Source: Pseudomonas sp. IAC-BECa141
GTDB taxonomy: Bacteria; Pseudomonadota; Gammaproteobacteria; Pseudomonadales; Pseudomonadaceae
DNA length: 64,000 nucleotides
NCBI RefSeq assembly: GCF_020544405.1
Contig: NZ_CP065410.1
Coordinates: forward strand, 4,464,001 to 4,528,000
Direction of reading: 5' to 3'
Positions 32,716-42,786 of this stretch are shown in pieces. The position numbers were made by a program, and so were the translations under genes. Numbering within the stretch: the first letter of the stretch is position 1; every line of letters starts with the position of its first letter. The notes beneath the pieces were generated by a model. It was not told the DNA's origin. It was given only the letters and a program-made list of their open reading frames with translations, and made no database searches.

Positions 32716-32744
32716 AAGCTAATCATCATACGATTGAGAGTCAA
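32716..32744 (-). promoter_or_regulatory. gntR promoter region with shared operator
   Basis: TTGACT (32744-32739) is a good -35; a weak TAGCTT follows after 17 bp (32721-32716). AATCATCATACGAT at 32721-32734 fills the spacer and is identical to the site before araF, which suggests autorepression. Confidence 0.5.
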
Positions 32745-32749
32745 CGACA

Positions 32750-32785
32750 AAAAACCGCAGCCTGCTTCCACAGACTGCGGTTTTT
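32750..32785 (-). terminator. Intrinsic terminator of the DUF4823-DUF1285 operon
   Basis: Stem AAAAACCGCAG (32750-32760) with CTGCGGTTTTT (32775-32785), then T's on the minus strand. It begins at the DUF1285 stop codon. Confidence 0.88.
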
Positions 32786-33345
32786 CAAGGTTCGAGGCCG
32801 ATACGAAAGAACTCGCCGCCACTCCAGACGCCGAGCCAGCGCTGGCCATCGATTTCACGGCTGACTGCCAGCTCGACCAATTGGTAGAACACGTTGCGGT
32901 GGATCAGCGCCTCGAGATTGGTGCGCACATGCACGTAGGGCGCGGGTTCTTGCGTTGCGGGATCAATCTCGACGCGGATCGGATGTTCCGCGCCGGCTTC
33001 GGTGGTTTCATCGACATTGGTCGTGAAGCGAAGCCGTTGCGCCTCGCCCTCGCCTTCCACCTCGACGGCAATCGCCACAAACGGCGCGTCGTCGACCTTG
33101 ATCCCGACTTTCTCTACTGGAGTGATCAGGAAATAGTCATCGCCATCGCGGCGGATGATCGTGGAGAACAGCTTGACCATCGGCTTGCGCCCGATCGGGG
33201 TACCCAGGTAGTACCAGGTGCCGTCGCGGGCGATGCGCATGTCGATGTCGCCGCAGAAATCCGGGTTCCACAAGTGCACCGGCGGCAAGCCTTTGGTTTT
33301 GGGGATTTGCCCCAGCAGGTCATTGGCTTTTTGCGGGCCACTCAT
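32785..33345 (-). CDS. DUF1285-domain protein
   Basis: A 186-residue soluble protein matching DUF1285 ('[20 protein letters not shown]', '[24 protein letters not shown]', '[19 protein letters not shown]'). Structures of the family show a beta-rich fold of unknown role. It begins 15 nt after the lipoprotein gene, so the two form an operon, and a terminator overlaps its stop. This gene resumes the core gene order also found in P. aeruginosa after the sugar clusters. Confidence 0.88.
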   Translation of the reverse strand: MSGPQKANDLLGQIPKTKGLPPVHLWNPDFCGDIDMRIARDGTWYYLGTPIGRKPMVKLFSTIIRRDGDDYFLITPVEKVGIKVDDAPFVAIAVEVEGEGEAQRLRFTTNVDETTEAGAEHPIRVEIDPATQEPAPYVHVRTNLEALIHRNVFYQLVELAVSREIDGQRWLGVWSGGEFFRIGLEP

Positions 33346-33360
33346 GGCGTACTCCTTGAA

Positions 33361-33966
33361 TTACTGGTCCCCGACGCCCAGCAGGCTGCGCGCGTACTGC
33401 GCAAGCGGTGGGCCGATCAGGTCTTCGGGTTTGTTGTCGTGGAACGTCAGTAAACCGCCACGACTCTTGATCCGTGCAGTATCAATCAAATACTGGGTGC
33501 TGGTCTCGATCAACATGATCTGAATCACGCCGCCGTCGATGCCGAGACGATCCACGGCTTCCTGATCCAGCCACTCATCGGAGTTGCCGATGCGGTCGTC
33601 GGCCTTGGCGAAACGCGTGTACAGCAGGTAGTGGGCACCGGCGTCGCGGGCCTCGCCCATCGCCTGGTCAAGGCCTTCCGGCGCACGGGCGCGGCGGACC
33701 ATTGGGAAGTATTCGACGAAGCCTTTGAAGGCCTCTTCGGCCACCACGTTGGGACGCGGGTAAGAACCGCCCGGCGGTGCGAACGAGCCTTGCGCAATGT
33801 AGATGAACGAATCCGGCTGAATGCGGAAATTGTTTACGCGACGGCTGTCGCTGTGGTCCAGCAAGCCCGCGTCGCTCATCTGGTAGCGAGTCCCTTCGGC
33901 CATGTCACTGACAGTCATACAGCCGCCCAGCGCCAAAACGGCCAGCAGCAAAACCAGGCTACGCAT
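33361..33966 (-). CDS. DUF4823-domain lipoprotein
   Basis: A 201-residue lipoprotein with lipobox LGGC (Cys16) and a DUF4823-type body ('SRRVNNFRIQPDSFIYIAQG', 'EEAFKGFVEYFPMVRRA', 'AHYLLYTRFAKADDRIGNSDEW'). The fold resembles TolB-like or LpoB-like periplasmic modules, but no function is known. It starts at 33966 and is followed by DUF1285. Confidence 0.82.
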   Translation of the reverse strand: MRSLVLLLAVLALGGCMTVSDMAEGTRYQMSDAGLLDHSDSRRVNNFRIQPDSFIYIAQGSFAPPGGSYPRPNVVAEEAFKGFVEYFPMVRRARAPEGLDQAMGEARDAGAHYLLYTRFAKADDRIGNSDEWLDQEAVDRLGIDGGVIQIMLIETSTQYLIDTARIKSRGGLLTFHDNKPEDLIGPPLAQYARSLLGVGDQ

Positions 33967-34087
33967 CCTAATCCTCCAGAAGCCGGTGACGGAAAACCGG
34001 CGAATGGCCGTAGGATGCAGCTTTTGCGCCAGTCCTTGGAAATGCGCAGGTATCCGCTTTGAAACAGGGCTTTTTGTGGCGAAGGAC

Positions 34088-35056
34088 TCAGCCGCCGATG
34101 ATCTTCATGACGGTGGCGCCGCCGGAGAATGCGACTTCCTGTTTGTCACCCAGCGCCTTGACCAGCAGTCGCTGCAGCGCCGGTAGCGCCTCGTGACGTG
34201 GTTTGTCGAGCAGGTCACCGACGTAGTGGCGGTTGCTCGACGACAGACAACCATGCAGCCATCCGGTGGACGAGAGGCGCAGGCGCGAGCAGGTTCGGCA
34301 GAACGGCACGCTTTCGTTGGCAATCACGCCGAAGTTACCCCGACCGGGAATCGCATAACGAACCGCCGTGGCGTCCACCGGCGCGTCGGTTTGCGCGTAC
34401 TCGTAATGCTCGCCGATCAGGCTCAGCAGTTGTTGCAGGCTGACGAACTGTTGCAGAAAGGCGTTGGAGTCAGTGGCCAGGTGGCCCATGCGCATCAGCT
34501 CGATGAAGCGCAGCTCGAAACCACGCTCGAGGCAGTAATCGAGCAGCGGCATCACCTGGTCGAGATTCTGTCCGCGCAACGGCACCATGTTGACCTTGAT
34601 CTTCATCCCCGCCGCGGCCGCCTGATCCATGCCGTCCAGCACGGTGGCCAGATCACCGCCACGGGCAATGCTGCGGAACGCGCCGGCGTCCAGGGTATCG
34701 AGGGAAACGTTGATGCGTCGCAGGCCGGCATCGACCAGCAACGGGAGTTTTTTTGCCAGGAGCTGGCCGTTGGTGGTCAGGCTGATGTCTTCCAGGCCCA
34801 ACTTGCCGACGGCGCTCATGAAAGATTCGAGTTTGGGGCTGACCAGCGGCTCGCCGCCGGTGATGCGCAGCCGCTCGATGCCGGCGGCTTCGATCAGATA
34901 AGCCACGCCGCGCGCCATGGCCTCGGCCGACAGTTCATCCTGCGCAGCCACCAGCCGCTTGCCGTTTGGCACGCAGTAGGTACAAGCGTAATTGCAGGCT
35001 GAAGTCAGACTGATCCGCAAATTGCGAAAACGCCTGCCTTGACGGTCAACGATCAT
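34088..35056 (-). CDS. moaA: GTP 3',8-cyclase (molybdenum cofactor step 1)
   Basis: A 322-residue radical-SAM enzyme that rearranges GTP in the first step of molybdopterin synthesis. The SAM cluster is C21-x3-C25-x2-C28; the second cluster that binds GTP is C253-x2-C256-x13-C270; and the C-terminus ends IIGG, the double glycine needed for catalysis. It lies alone between a lipoprotein operon and a TetR gene; a 32-bp palindrome sits 30 nt upstream. The product would feed the molybdoenzyme operon at 53.7-58.1 kb among others. Confidence 0.95.
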   Translation of the reverse strand: MIVDRQGRRFRNLRISLTSACNYACTYCVPNGKRLVAAQDELSAEAMARGVAYLIEAAGIERLRITGGEPLVSPKLESFMSAVGKLGLEDISLTTNGQLLAKKLPLLVDAGLRRINVSLDTLDAGAFRSIARGGDLATVLDGMDQAAAAGMKIKVNMVPLRGQNLDQVMPLLDYCLERGFELRFIELMRMGHLATDSNAFLQQFVSLQQLLSLIGEHYEYAQTDAPVDATAVRYAIPGRGNFGVIANESVPFCRTCSRLRLSSTGWLHGCLSSSNRHYVGDLLDKPRHEALPALQRLLVKALGDKQEVAFSGGATVMKIIGG

Positions 35057-35085
35057 GAAGCACTCCGGCGATGGAAAATCGAGCG

Positions 35086-35117
35086 GCTAAAACTTGACTC
35101 ACAATTCAAGTTTTAGC
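35086..35117. promoter_or_regulatory. 32-bp palindrome upstream of moaA
   Basis: GCTAAAACTTGA (35086-35097) and TCAAGTTTTAGC (35106-35117) are perfect 12-bp inverted repeats around an 8-bp centre. It may be a TetR-type operator (the tetR gene is adjacent) or a leader hairpin of moaA. Confidence 0.55.
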
Positions 35118-35194
35118 AAGCCCTATGCCTGAGTATATTCCTGCGGTACTGCGCCATGTAATGAAAAACACGGCGCATAAGGCGACTGAATGAT

Positions 35195-35833
35195 TCAGCT
35201 GCTTGGCGTTTCCGGGTCGCGCTTGCGCTTGTTGCCCATGCGCACGCCGATATCCATCAGGAACTGGAAGAAACCTTCCTGATCTTCCAGCACATTGCTC
35301 CAGAACGGCGAGTGATACAGCGCCACCGCGCCGTGCACTAGCGCCCAGGATGCGCAGTAGTGGAAGTACGGCGGCACGTCTTCGAGCTTGCCTTCGCTGA
35401 TGCGGCCCTTGATGAGCAGCGTCAGGCGTTCGAAGTTCGAGGCACGGATCTTGTGCAGTTCCTCGACCATCTCCGGCACCTGATTGCCCTTGACCACTTT
35501 TTCTTCCAGGCGATCGAACAGACGATAGCGCTGCGGATCGCGCATGCGGAATTCAAAGTAGGCACGGGACAGCGCTTCCTTGTCCTTGTCGACATCGGCC
35601 GAATGCAACAGCTCGTTCAAGTCGCGCTCGTAATCGAGCATCAGGCGCAGATAGATCTCGGCCTTGGACTTGAAGTGCTTGTAGATCGTGCCTTTGCCGA
35701 TACCCACGGCATCAGCAATCATCTCGACGGTGACACTGTCTTCACCTTGTTCGAGGAACAGCTTGAGCGCGGTATCGAGAATTTCTTGCTCGCGGCGACG
35801 AAACTCACGGACCTTACGAGGTTCTTTGTGCAT
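35195..35833 (-). CDS. TetR/AcrR-family regulator
   Basis: A 212-residue regulator with an N-terminal TetR helix-turn-helix (residues 10-57: 'ILDTALKLFLEQGEDSVTVEMIADAVGIGKGTIYKHFKSK' spans these residues) and a helical ligand domain. The same gene lies between DUF1285/moaA and rgsA/tatD in P. aeruginosa (recalled). Target and ligand are unknown. The palindrome at 35086-35117, 80 nt beyond its stop, is a possible target. Confidence 0.88.
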   Translation of the reverse strand: MHKEPRKVREFRRREQEILDTALKLFLEQGEDSVTVEMIADAVGIGKGTIYKHFKSKAEIYLRLMLDYERDLNELLHSADVDKDKEALSRAYFEFRMRDPQRYRLFDRLEEKVVKGNQVPEMVEELHKIRASNFERLTLLIKGRISEGKLEDVPPYFHYCASWALVHGAVALYHSPFWSNVLEDQEGFFQFLMDIGVRMGNKRKRDPETPSS

Positions 35834-36035
35834 AAGAAAAGGTCTGTAGGGGTCAAAATTCGAAGCCGCGTATTATGCCTAACTTGCGCAAAAATGCACG
35901 GATCATCCGACCATATCTGTGTTTCTTGTTCATTTCACGAACGTTTCGGGGGGAATGAGAACATAACCGAAGCGAACGTATTCCAAATTTGTTTAAAAAC
36001 CCCGACCGGCCAACTGGACTGAACGCCAGACTGAT

Positions 36036-36042
36036 CAATACT
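36036..36042 (+). promoter_or_regulatory. Candidate RpoS-type -10 of rgsA
   Basis: CAATACT, one change from the CTATACT core used by RpoS, 6-7 nt before the predicted 5' end of the small RNA. Confidence 0.5.
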
Positions 36043-36047
36043 TGAAC

Positions 36048-36164
36048 TGTCGGGCGACATCTCCCCCAAGTGTCGCGCCGGTAAAGGTACCAAGGGACCG
36101 CGTGCCTTTGTTTTACTCCTAATGGTCTTAACCCGGATTCACCCCCAGAACCCGGGTTTTTTTT
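36048..36164 (+). ncRNA. rgsA: RgsA small RNA
   Basis: The 340-nt gap between the TetR and TatD genes is where P. aeruginosa and P. fluorescens encode RgsA, an RpoS-dependent, Gac-linked small RNA of about 120 nt (recalled). Here a plus-strand unit fits: CAATACT as -10, then about 117 nt to a terminator with stem AACCCGG (36130-36136) and CCGGGTT (36152-36158) and a run of eight T. Its end is 10 nt from the convergent tatD stop. The 5' end is estimated. Confidence 0.75.
36130..36164 (+). terminator. Rho-independent terminator of rgsA
   Basis: AACCCGG and CCGGGTT pair across a 15-nt loop, followed by T8 (36157-36164). Confidence 0.8.
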
Positions 36165-36173
36165 GCCTGCGAT

Positions 36174-36959
36174 TCAGGCTTTTACATTCGCCAGCGGAAA
36201 CAATCGCTTGAAGTTCTCGGTGGTCTGCTCGGCAAAACGCTCATAGTTCTCGCCGCGCAGCATCGCCAGAAACTCTGCCACTTCCCGCACGTATTGCGGC
36301 AGGTTCGGTTTGCCGCGATACGGGATCGGCGCCAGGTACGGCGAATCGGTTTCCACCAAGAGGCGATCGGCCGGAACCTTGCTCGCCACATCGCGCAACG
36401 CATCGGCGTTGCGGAAGGTGACGATGCCCGACAGGGAAATGTAGTAACCCATGTCCAGCGCGGCCTTGGCCATGTCCCAATCTTCGGTGAAGCAATGCAG
36501 CACGCCGGCCTGGGGTAACGCGGCTTCGCGCAGCAGCTCGAGCGTATCGGCGCGGGCGCCACGGGTGTGGATGATCACCGGTTTGCCGGTCTGCTGGGCG
36601 GCTTGCAGGTGCAGACGGAACGACTCCTGCTGCAATTCAGCGGCTTCCGGCTCGTAGTGGTAATCCAGACCGGTTTCGCCGATCGCCACCACTTTCGGGT
36701 GATTGAGCTCGTGCAGCAGCCAGTCCAGCGCCGGCGCCGCGCCCGGCTGAACATCCAAAGGATGCACGCCGACCGAACAATCGACGTCCTCGTAACGCTC
36801 GGCCAGGGCTTTGACGTCGGCCGCGTTATCGGCACTGACGCCGATGCACAGGAAATGCCCGACTCCGCGCAGACGGGCCGCATCCAGCGCGGCATCCAGG
36901 GAACCGTCGTGAGCGGCGAGGTCGAGGCGATCAAGGTGACAATGGGAATCTACGAGCAT
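36174..36959 (-). CDS. TatD-family metal-dependent DNase/hydrolase
   Basis: A 261-residue TIM-barrel hydrolase of the TatD/YcfH group. Metal ligands are seen in VDSHCHLD (His-x-His), GETGLDYHY (Glu), IIHTRGA (His), HCFTEDW (His) and LLVETDSPYLAP (Asp). Such enzymes are 3'-5' DNases in repair or quality control. It follows pilZ by 15 nt at the end of the holB-tmk-mltG-pabC-fabF gene string, a very common arrangement (holB-pilZ-tatD). Confidence 0.92.
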   Translation of the reverse strand: MLVDSHCHLDRLDLAAHDGSLDAALDAARLRGVGHFLCIGVSADNAADVKALAERYEDVDCSVGVHPLDVQPGAAPALDWLLHELNHPKVVAIGETGLDYHYEPEAAELQQESFRLHLQAAQQTGKPVIIHTRGARADTLELLREAALPQAGVLHCFTEDWDMAKAALDMGYYISLSGIVTFRNADALRDVASKVPADRLLVETDSPYLAPIPYRGKPNLPQYVREVAEFLAMLRGENYERFAEQTTENFKRLFPLANVKA

Positions 36960-36974
36960 AAAAAGGACTGCAAC

Positions 36975-37331
36975 TTACATCGTATGAGTGGGACGGTCGG
37001 ACTTCAGGGCTCCGGCCAGATGAGTTTCAATGCGACTGCGCGCCGTGTTGTCGCCATCGTTGAATTGCACGCCGACGCCGGCCGCGCGGTTGCCCTGGGC
37101 GCCTTTGGGGGTGATCCAGGCCACTTTGCCGGCCACCGGAATCTTCTCCGCCTCGTCCATCAGGTTCAGCAGCATGAACACCTCGTCGCCCAACTTGTAG
37201 CTCTTGTTGGTCGGGATGAACAGGCCACCGTTCCTGATGAACGGCATGTATGCGGCGTAAAGGACCGACTTGTCCTTGATGGTCAGGGACAAGATGCCGT
37301 TGCGCGGCCCCGGGCTGACAGGTTCGTTCAT
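36975..37331 (-). CDS. pilZ: Type IV pilus assembly protein PilZ
   Basis: A 118-residue PilZ protein, needed for type IV pilus assembly; the founding member does not itself bind c-di-GMP because it lacks the RxxxR part. Here 'GILSLTIKDKSVLYAAYMPFIRNGGLFIPT' begins at residue 12 and 'GKVAWITPKGAQGNRAAGVGVQF' follows; the RxxxR arginines are absent, as expected. The ATG at 37331 has GGAGG 6 nt upstream; a start four codons earlier is less well placed. It lies between holB (42 nt) and tatD (15 nt). Confidence 0.93.
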   Translation of the reverse strand: MNEPVSPGPRNGILSLTIKDKSVLYAAYMPFIRNGGLFIPTNKSYKLGDEVFMLLNLMDEAEKIPVAGKVAWITPKGAQGNRAAGVGVQFNDGDNTARSRIETHLAGALKSDRPTHTM

Positions 37332-37373
37332 GTTGACCTCCACTGCTGATGTTCAGAGTCTAGGTACACATTC

Positions 37374-38991
<1,618 letters not shown>

Positions 38992-40182
38992 TTAATCAAA
39001 GTCATTGCGTGTTTTGGGGAGCGGAGGCTTCCGGTTCAGGCGCCGGTGCAGGTTCTTGAGCAGGCGGTTGCGGCAACGATTCCGGTGCGGTATCGGGGAG
39101 GTGGCAGGAATCGCCTCCTCTCCTGCCGGAGAGGCCTCGGGCGCGGCCGCTGGCGCCGGGCTGGAGCGGTAATCCGCGCGCCGCTTGAGCTGGTACTCGC
39201 GCACCGCGTTGTTGTGCGCGTCCAGATCATCGGAGAACACGTGACTGCCATCGCCACGAGCAACGAAATAGAGGCTGGTGCCATCCACCGGGTTGAGTGC
39301 GGCGTGAATCGCTTCGCGTCCGACCATGGCGATCGGCGTCGGCGGCAGGCCGGGAATCATGTACGTGTTGTACGGCGTGGCTTCTTTGAGATGGGCACGG
39401 GTCAGCTTGCCGTTGTAGCGATCACCCAGGCCATAGATCACCGTCGGATCGGTCTGCAGCTGCATGCCCAGCGCCATGCGACGCACGAAAACGCCGGCAA
39501 TCTGCCCACGTTCCTGAGGCACGCCGGTTTCCTTCTCCACCAGTGACGCCATGATCAGCGCCTGATAGGGCTCGGTGTAAGGCACATCGGCGGATCGCTT
39601 TTCCCACTCCTTCGCCAGCACCTCGTCGAGGCGATCGAAGGCCTTTTTCAGCAGTTCGGCATCGGTCACACCGCGCACGAAGCGGTAGGTATCGGGGAAA
39701 AAGCGCCCTTCAGGGAACAGACCCTTGTGACCGATTTTGGCCATCACATCACTGTCGCTCAGGCCATTGAGGGTCTGTTCGATCTTTTCGTCTTTGGCCA
39801 GCGCGGCGCGCACTTGATGAAAGTTCCAGCCTTCGACCAGCGTCAGGCTGTACTGAACTACATCGCCGCGCTTCCACAGGTCGATCAGACCGTTGACGGT
39901 CATGCCCGGCTGCATGCGGTATTCACCGCTGTGAATCGGCGTGCCGGCGAGATTGAAACGCCAATAGACCCGCAGCCAGAACGCGTCCTTGATGACGCCA
40001 TCGGCTTCGAGTCCAAGAAAAGTACGGGTCGGGGTGGATCCCTTGGGCACATCCAGCAGTTCTTCCTGCGTGATGTTCAGGGGCTGTTCCAGTGCCGAAT
40101 GAATCTTCCAGGCGCTGGCGCCCAACAGCAGCCCTGCCAGAACCAGTCCGGTTTCCAGCAGCAGCAAAAGTTTACGTCTCAC
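38992..40182 (-). CDS. mltG: Endolytic murein transglycosylase MltG (frameshifted tail)
   Basis: A 396-codon frame encoding the YceG/MltG membrane lytic transglycosylase that ends growing glycan strands: an N-terminal membrane helix (residues 5-25), LysM-like part and the catalytic domain with Glu in ASLVEKETGVPQERG and 'LQTDPTVIYGLG', 'YNTYMIPGLPPTPI'. The last 40 residues switch from a Pro/Ala/Glu tail (PAPAAAPEASPAGEEAIPAT) to an unrelated Arg-rich sequence. In the next frame the Pro/Ala/Glu tail continues (SPDTAPESLPQPPAQ and on) to a TGA at 39002. One missing base in the G4 run at 39095-39098 explains this. The enzyme domain is unaffected. Confidence 0.93.
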   Translation of the reverse strand: MRRKLLLLLETGLVLAGLLLGASAWKIHSALEQPLNITQEELLDVPKGSTPTRTFLGLEADGVIKDAFWLRVYWRFNLAGTPIHSGEYRMQPGMTVNGLIDLWKRGDVVQYSLTLVEGWNFHQVRAALAKDEKIEQTLNGLSDSDVMAKIGHKGLFPEGRFFPDTYRFVRGVTDAELLKKAFDRLDEVLAKEWEKRSADVPYTEPYQALIMASLVEKETGVPQERGQIAGVFVRRMALGMQLQTDPTVIYGLGDRYNGKLTRAHLKEATPYNTYMIPGLPPTPIAMVGREAIHAALNPVDGTSLYFVARGDGSHVFSDDLDAHNNAVREYQLKRRADYRSSPAPAAAPEASPAGEEAIPATSPIPHRNRCRNRLLKNLHRRLNRKPPLPKTRNDFD

Positions 40183-40185
40183 GAA

Positions 40186-41001
40186 TCAGGCATCCAGTAG
40201 CGCGCGGGCAATGGTTTGCAGTTTACGGGTGAGCGGGCCAACCGGCCAGCTCAGAGCAGCACAGGCGCGTACCGGCCAGACGCCATACACGCTGTTGCAG
40301 ACGAAGACCTCATCGGCCCATTGCAGCTGTTCGAGGGGGATGTCGGTGATCTGCACAGGAATGCCCAGGGACTCGGCCTGAAACAATATTTCTGCACGCA
40401 TCACACCGGCCACGCCGCAGCGTTTCAGGTCCGCCGTGATCAACACACCGTCACGCACCATGAACAGATTGCTGAACACGCCTTCAATCACCCGACCGGC
40501 CTGATCGAGCATCAAACCTTCGGCATGTTCACTGTCCTGCCATTCGGCGCGGGCAATGACCTGTTCCAGTCGATTGAGGTGTTTGAGCCCGGCGAGCAAC
40601 GGCTGCCTGGAAAGGCGCGTGCTGCACGGAAACAGGCGCACGCCCTGCTCGGCGTGGGTCGCTGGATAAACAGCGGGAGGATTGCCTTGCAAAATGCGTC
40701 GGCCCTGCGCCGAAGGGTCCGGCGCATAACCGCGCAATCCGTCACCACGAGTAAGGATGAGCTTGAGCACACCCTCGCCCATCGCGGCGGCATAGGATTG
40801 CAGCTCATGGCGAACCCGCTCGATGTCGGCAGCAATGGCCAGACGCGCACAGCCTTCGGCCAGACGCGTCAGATGCCGATCCAGCAGCAACGGCTGACCA
40901 CTTCGCACGGCGATGGTCTCGAACAGACCGTCGCCGTAAGCCAGGCCGCGATCTTTCAGCGACAGAGCGTCAGCCGGCAGACCGTCGACCCAGCAGTCCA
41001 T
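40186..41001 (-). CDS. pabC: Aminodeoxychorismate lyase
   Basis: A 271-residue fold-type IV PLP enzyme that converts 4-amino-4-deoxychorismate to p-aminobenzoate and pyruvate for folate. The PLP lysine lies in AGLKHLNRLEQV, the Glu in VIEGVFSN, and 'DRGLAYGDGLFETI' is the N-terminal hallmark. Its ATG shares one base with the fabF stop, and mltG follows 3 nt later. Confidence 0.94.
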   Translation of the reverse strand: MDCWVDGLPADALSLKDRGLAYGDGLFETIAVRSGQPLLLDRHLTRLAEGCARLAIAADIERVRHELQSYAAAMGEGVLKLILTRGDGLRGYAPDPSAQGRRILQGNPPAVYPATHAEQGVRLFPCSTRLSRQPLLAGLKHLNRLEQVIARAEWQDSEHAEGLMLDQAGRVIEGVFSNLFMVRDGVLITADLKRCGVAGVMRAEILFQAESLGIPVQITDIPLEQLQWADEVFVCNSVYGVWPVRACAALSWPVGPLTRKLQTIARALLDA

Positions 41002-42245
41002 CAGCCGGCGAACCGACGGAACGCCAACGTGCCGTTGGTGCCGCCAAACCCGAACGAGTTGGACAGCACGACATCGATATCCATGTTGCGCGCGGTGTGC
41101 GCCACGAAGTCGAGGTCGCAGCCTTCGTCCGGCTCATCGAGGTTGATGGTTGGCGGCGCCACCTGGCTGTTGATCGCCAGCACGCTGAAGATCGCCTCGA
41201 CCGCGCCCGCCGCACCCAGCAGGTGACCGGTCATGGACTTGGTGGAGCTGACCGCCAGCTTGTAGGCGTGATCACCGAACACCGACTTGATCGCGTTGGC
41301 TTCAGCGAGGTCGCCGGCCGGCGTCGAAGTGCCGTGGGCGTTGATGTATTGCACTTGATCAACGTTGATCTTCGCATCGCGCAACGCGTTGGTGATGCAG
41401 CGTGCAGCACCGGCGCCATCGGCGGGTGGCGAGGTCATGTGGAACGCGTCACCACTGGTGCCAAAACCGATCAGCTCGGCGTAGATGGTCGCGCCACGGG
41501 CCTTGGCGTGTTCGAGTTCTTCGAGCACCAGGGCACCGGCGCCGTCGGACAGCACGAAGCCGTCACGGCCCTTGTCCCACGGACGGCTGGCACGGGTCGG
41601 CTCGTCATTGCGAGTCGACAGTGCACGGGAAGCACCGAAGCCGCCCATGCCCAGACCGCACGCGGCCATCTCGGCACCGCCGGCAATCATCACGTCGGCT
41701 TCGTCGTACATGATGTTGCGCGCAGCCATGCCGATGCAGTGCGTACCGGTGGTACACGCTGTGGCGATGGCGTAGTTGGGCCCCTGTGCACCCAGGTGGA
41801 TGGACAGGAAACCGGAAATCATATTGATGATCGAGCCAGGCACAAAGAACGGAGAAATCCGGCGCGGGCCAGTCTCGTGCAGGGTGCGGCTGGTTTCTTC
41901 GATGTTGGTCAGACCGCCGATACCCGAACCCATGGCCACGCCAATGCGTTCACGGTTGGCATCGGTGACTTCCAGACCGGCATTGCGTACGGCTTGAAAG
42001 CCGGCCGCCAGACCGTACTGAATGAACAGGTCGAGCTTGCGCGCTTCCTTGACCGACAGGTATTCCTCGACATTGAAGCCCTTTACCGAGCCGCCAAAGC
42101 GGGTGGAATAGGCAGAAAGGTCGGTGTGTTCGATCAGACCAATGCCACTGCGGCCAGCCAGAATGCCCTGCCAACTGCTCGGCACATCCGTGCCCAGTGG
42201 CGACAACATACCCATACCGGTGACTACGACGCGTCTACGCGACAC
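41001..42245 (-). CDS. fabF: Beta-ketoacyl-ACP synthase II
   Basis: A 414-residue condensing enzyme of fatty-acid elongation. Active-site Cys lies in [12 protein letters not shown], the two His in NAHGTSTP and [14 protein letters not shown]. The start is a GTG at 42245 with GGAG 7 nt upstream, giving [12 protein letters not shown] as in Pseudomonas FabF1; an upstream ATG would add 11 unrelated residues. It is separated from acpP by a terminator, so it may be transcribed partly by readthrough. Confidence 0.95.
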   Translation of the reverse strand: MSRRRVVVTGMGMLSPLGTDVPSSWQGILAGRSGIGLIEHTDLSAYSTRFGGSVKGFNVEEYLSVKEARKLDLFIQYGLAAGFQAVRNAGLEVTDANRERIGVAMGSGIGGLTNIEETSRTLHETGPRRISPFFVPGSIINMISGFLSIHLGAQGPNYAIATACTTGTHCIGMAARNIMYDEADVMIAGGAEMAACGLGMGGFGASRALSTRNDEPTRASRPWDKGRDGFVLSDGAGALVLEELEHAKARGATIYAELIGFGTSGDAFHMTSPPADGAGAARCITNALRDAKINVDQVQYINAHGTSTPAGDLAEANAIKSVFGDHAYKLAVSSTKSMTGHLLGAAGAVEAIFSVLAINSQVAPPTINLDEPDEGCDLDFVAHTARNMDIDVVLSNSFGFGGTNGTLAFRRFAG

Positions 42246-42290
42246 AGCACTCTCCTTTTTCAAATGACGACTTTGCATCAGGCCTAAAGA

Positions 42291-42324
42291 AAAAACCGCA
42301 CGCCATGATGGCAGTGCGGTTTTT
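42291..42324 (-). terminator. Intrinsic terminator between acpP and fabF
   Basis: Stem AAAAACCGCAC (42291-42301) with GTGCGGTTTTT (42314-42324), then T's on the minus strand. It limits readthrough from the highly expressed acpP into fabF. Confidence 0.88.
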
Positions 42325-42353
42325 CCATGACAGCAAGCAACGATTACAAACTA

Positions 42354-42590
42354 TTACGCCTGGTGGCTAGTAACGTAGTCGACTGCAGCTTGTACAGTAG
42401 TGATCTTCTCAGCTTCTTCGTCAGGGATTTCGGTCTCGAATTCCTCTTCCAGAGCCATCACCAGCTCAACGGTGTCAAGGGAGTCGGCACCCAGGTCGTC
42501 AACGAAAGAAGATTCGTTCTTCACTTCTTCTTCTTTAACACCCAGTTGCTCGGCAACGATTTTCTTGACGCGCTCTTCGATGGTGCTCAT
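42354..42590 (-). CDS. acpP: Acyl carrier protein
   Basis: A 78-residue acidic helical protein that carries acyl chains on a phosphopantetheine attached to Ser in [11 protein letters not shown]. Sequence starts [17 protein letters not shown] and is essentially identical to Pseudomonas AcpP. It has its own upstream region of about 200 nt after fabG and a terminator downstream. Confidence 0.98.
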   Translation of the reverse strand: MSTIEERVKKIVAEQLGVKEEEVKNESSFVDDLGADSLDTVELVMALEEEFETEIPDEEAEKITTVQAAVDYVTSHQA

Positions 42591-42786
42591 ACCTTGTTTT
42601 CACTCCTAATGGACAAATTCAGGCAGCTGGCCAGTGGGTAAGTGTATAGAAAGACTTTTCAGCTTTTCAACTGAAAGCTTCACTCCTCAAACCCTGGAGC
42701 CCTCTGCCTATAAATAGATTGCAGCTTTATAACGGATTTTAGACAGCTCGTATGACATTTTTTTGAAGCAATCCGTCACATTTGAA

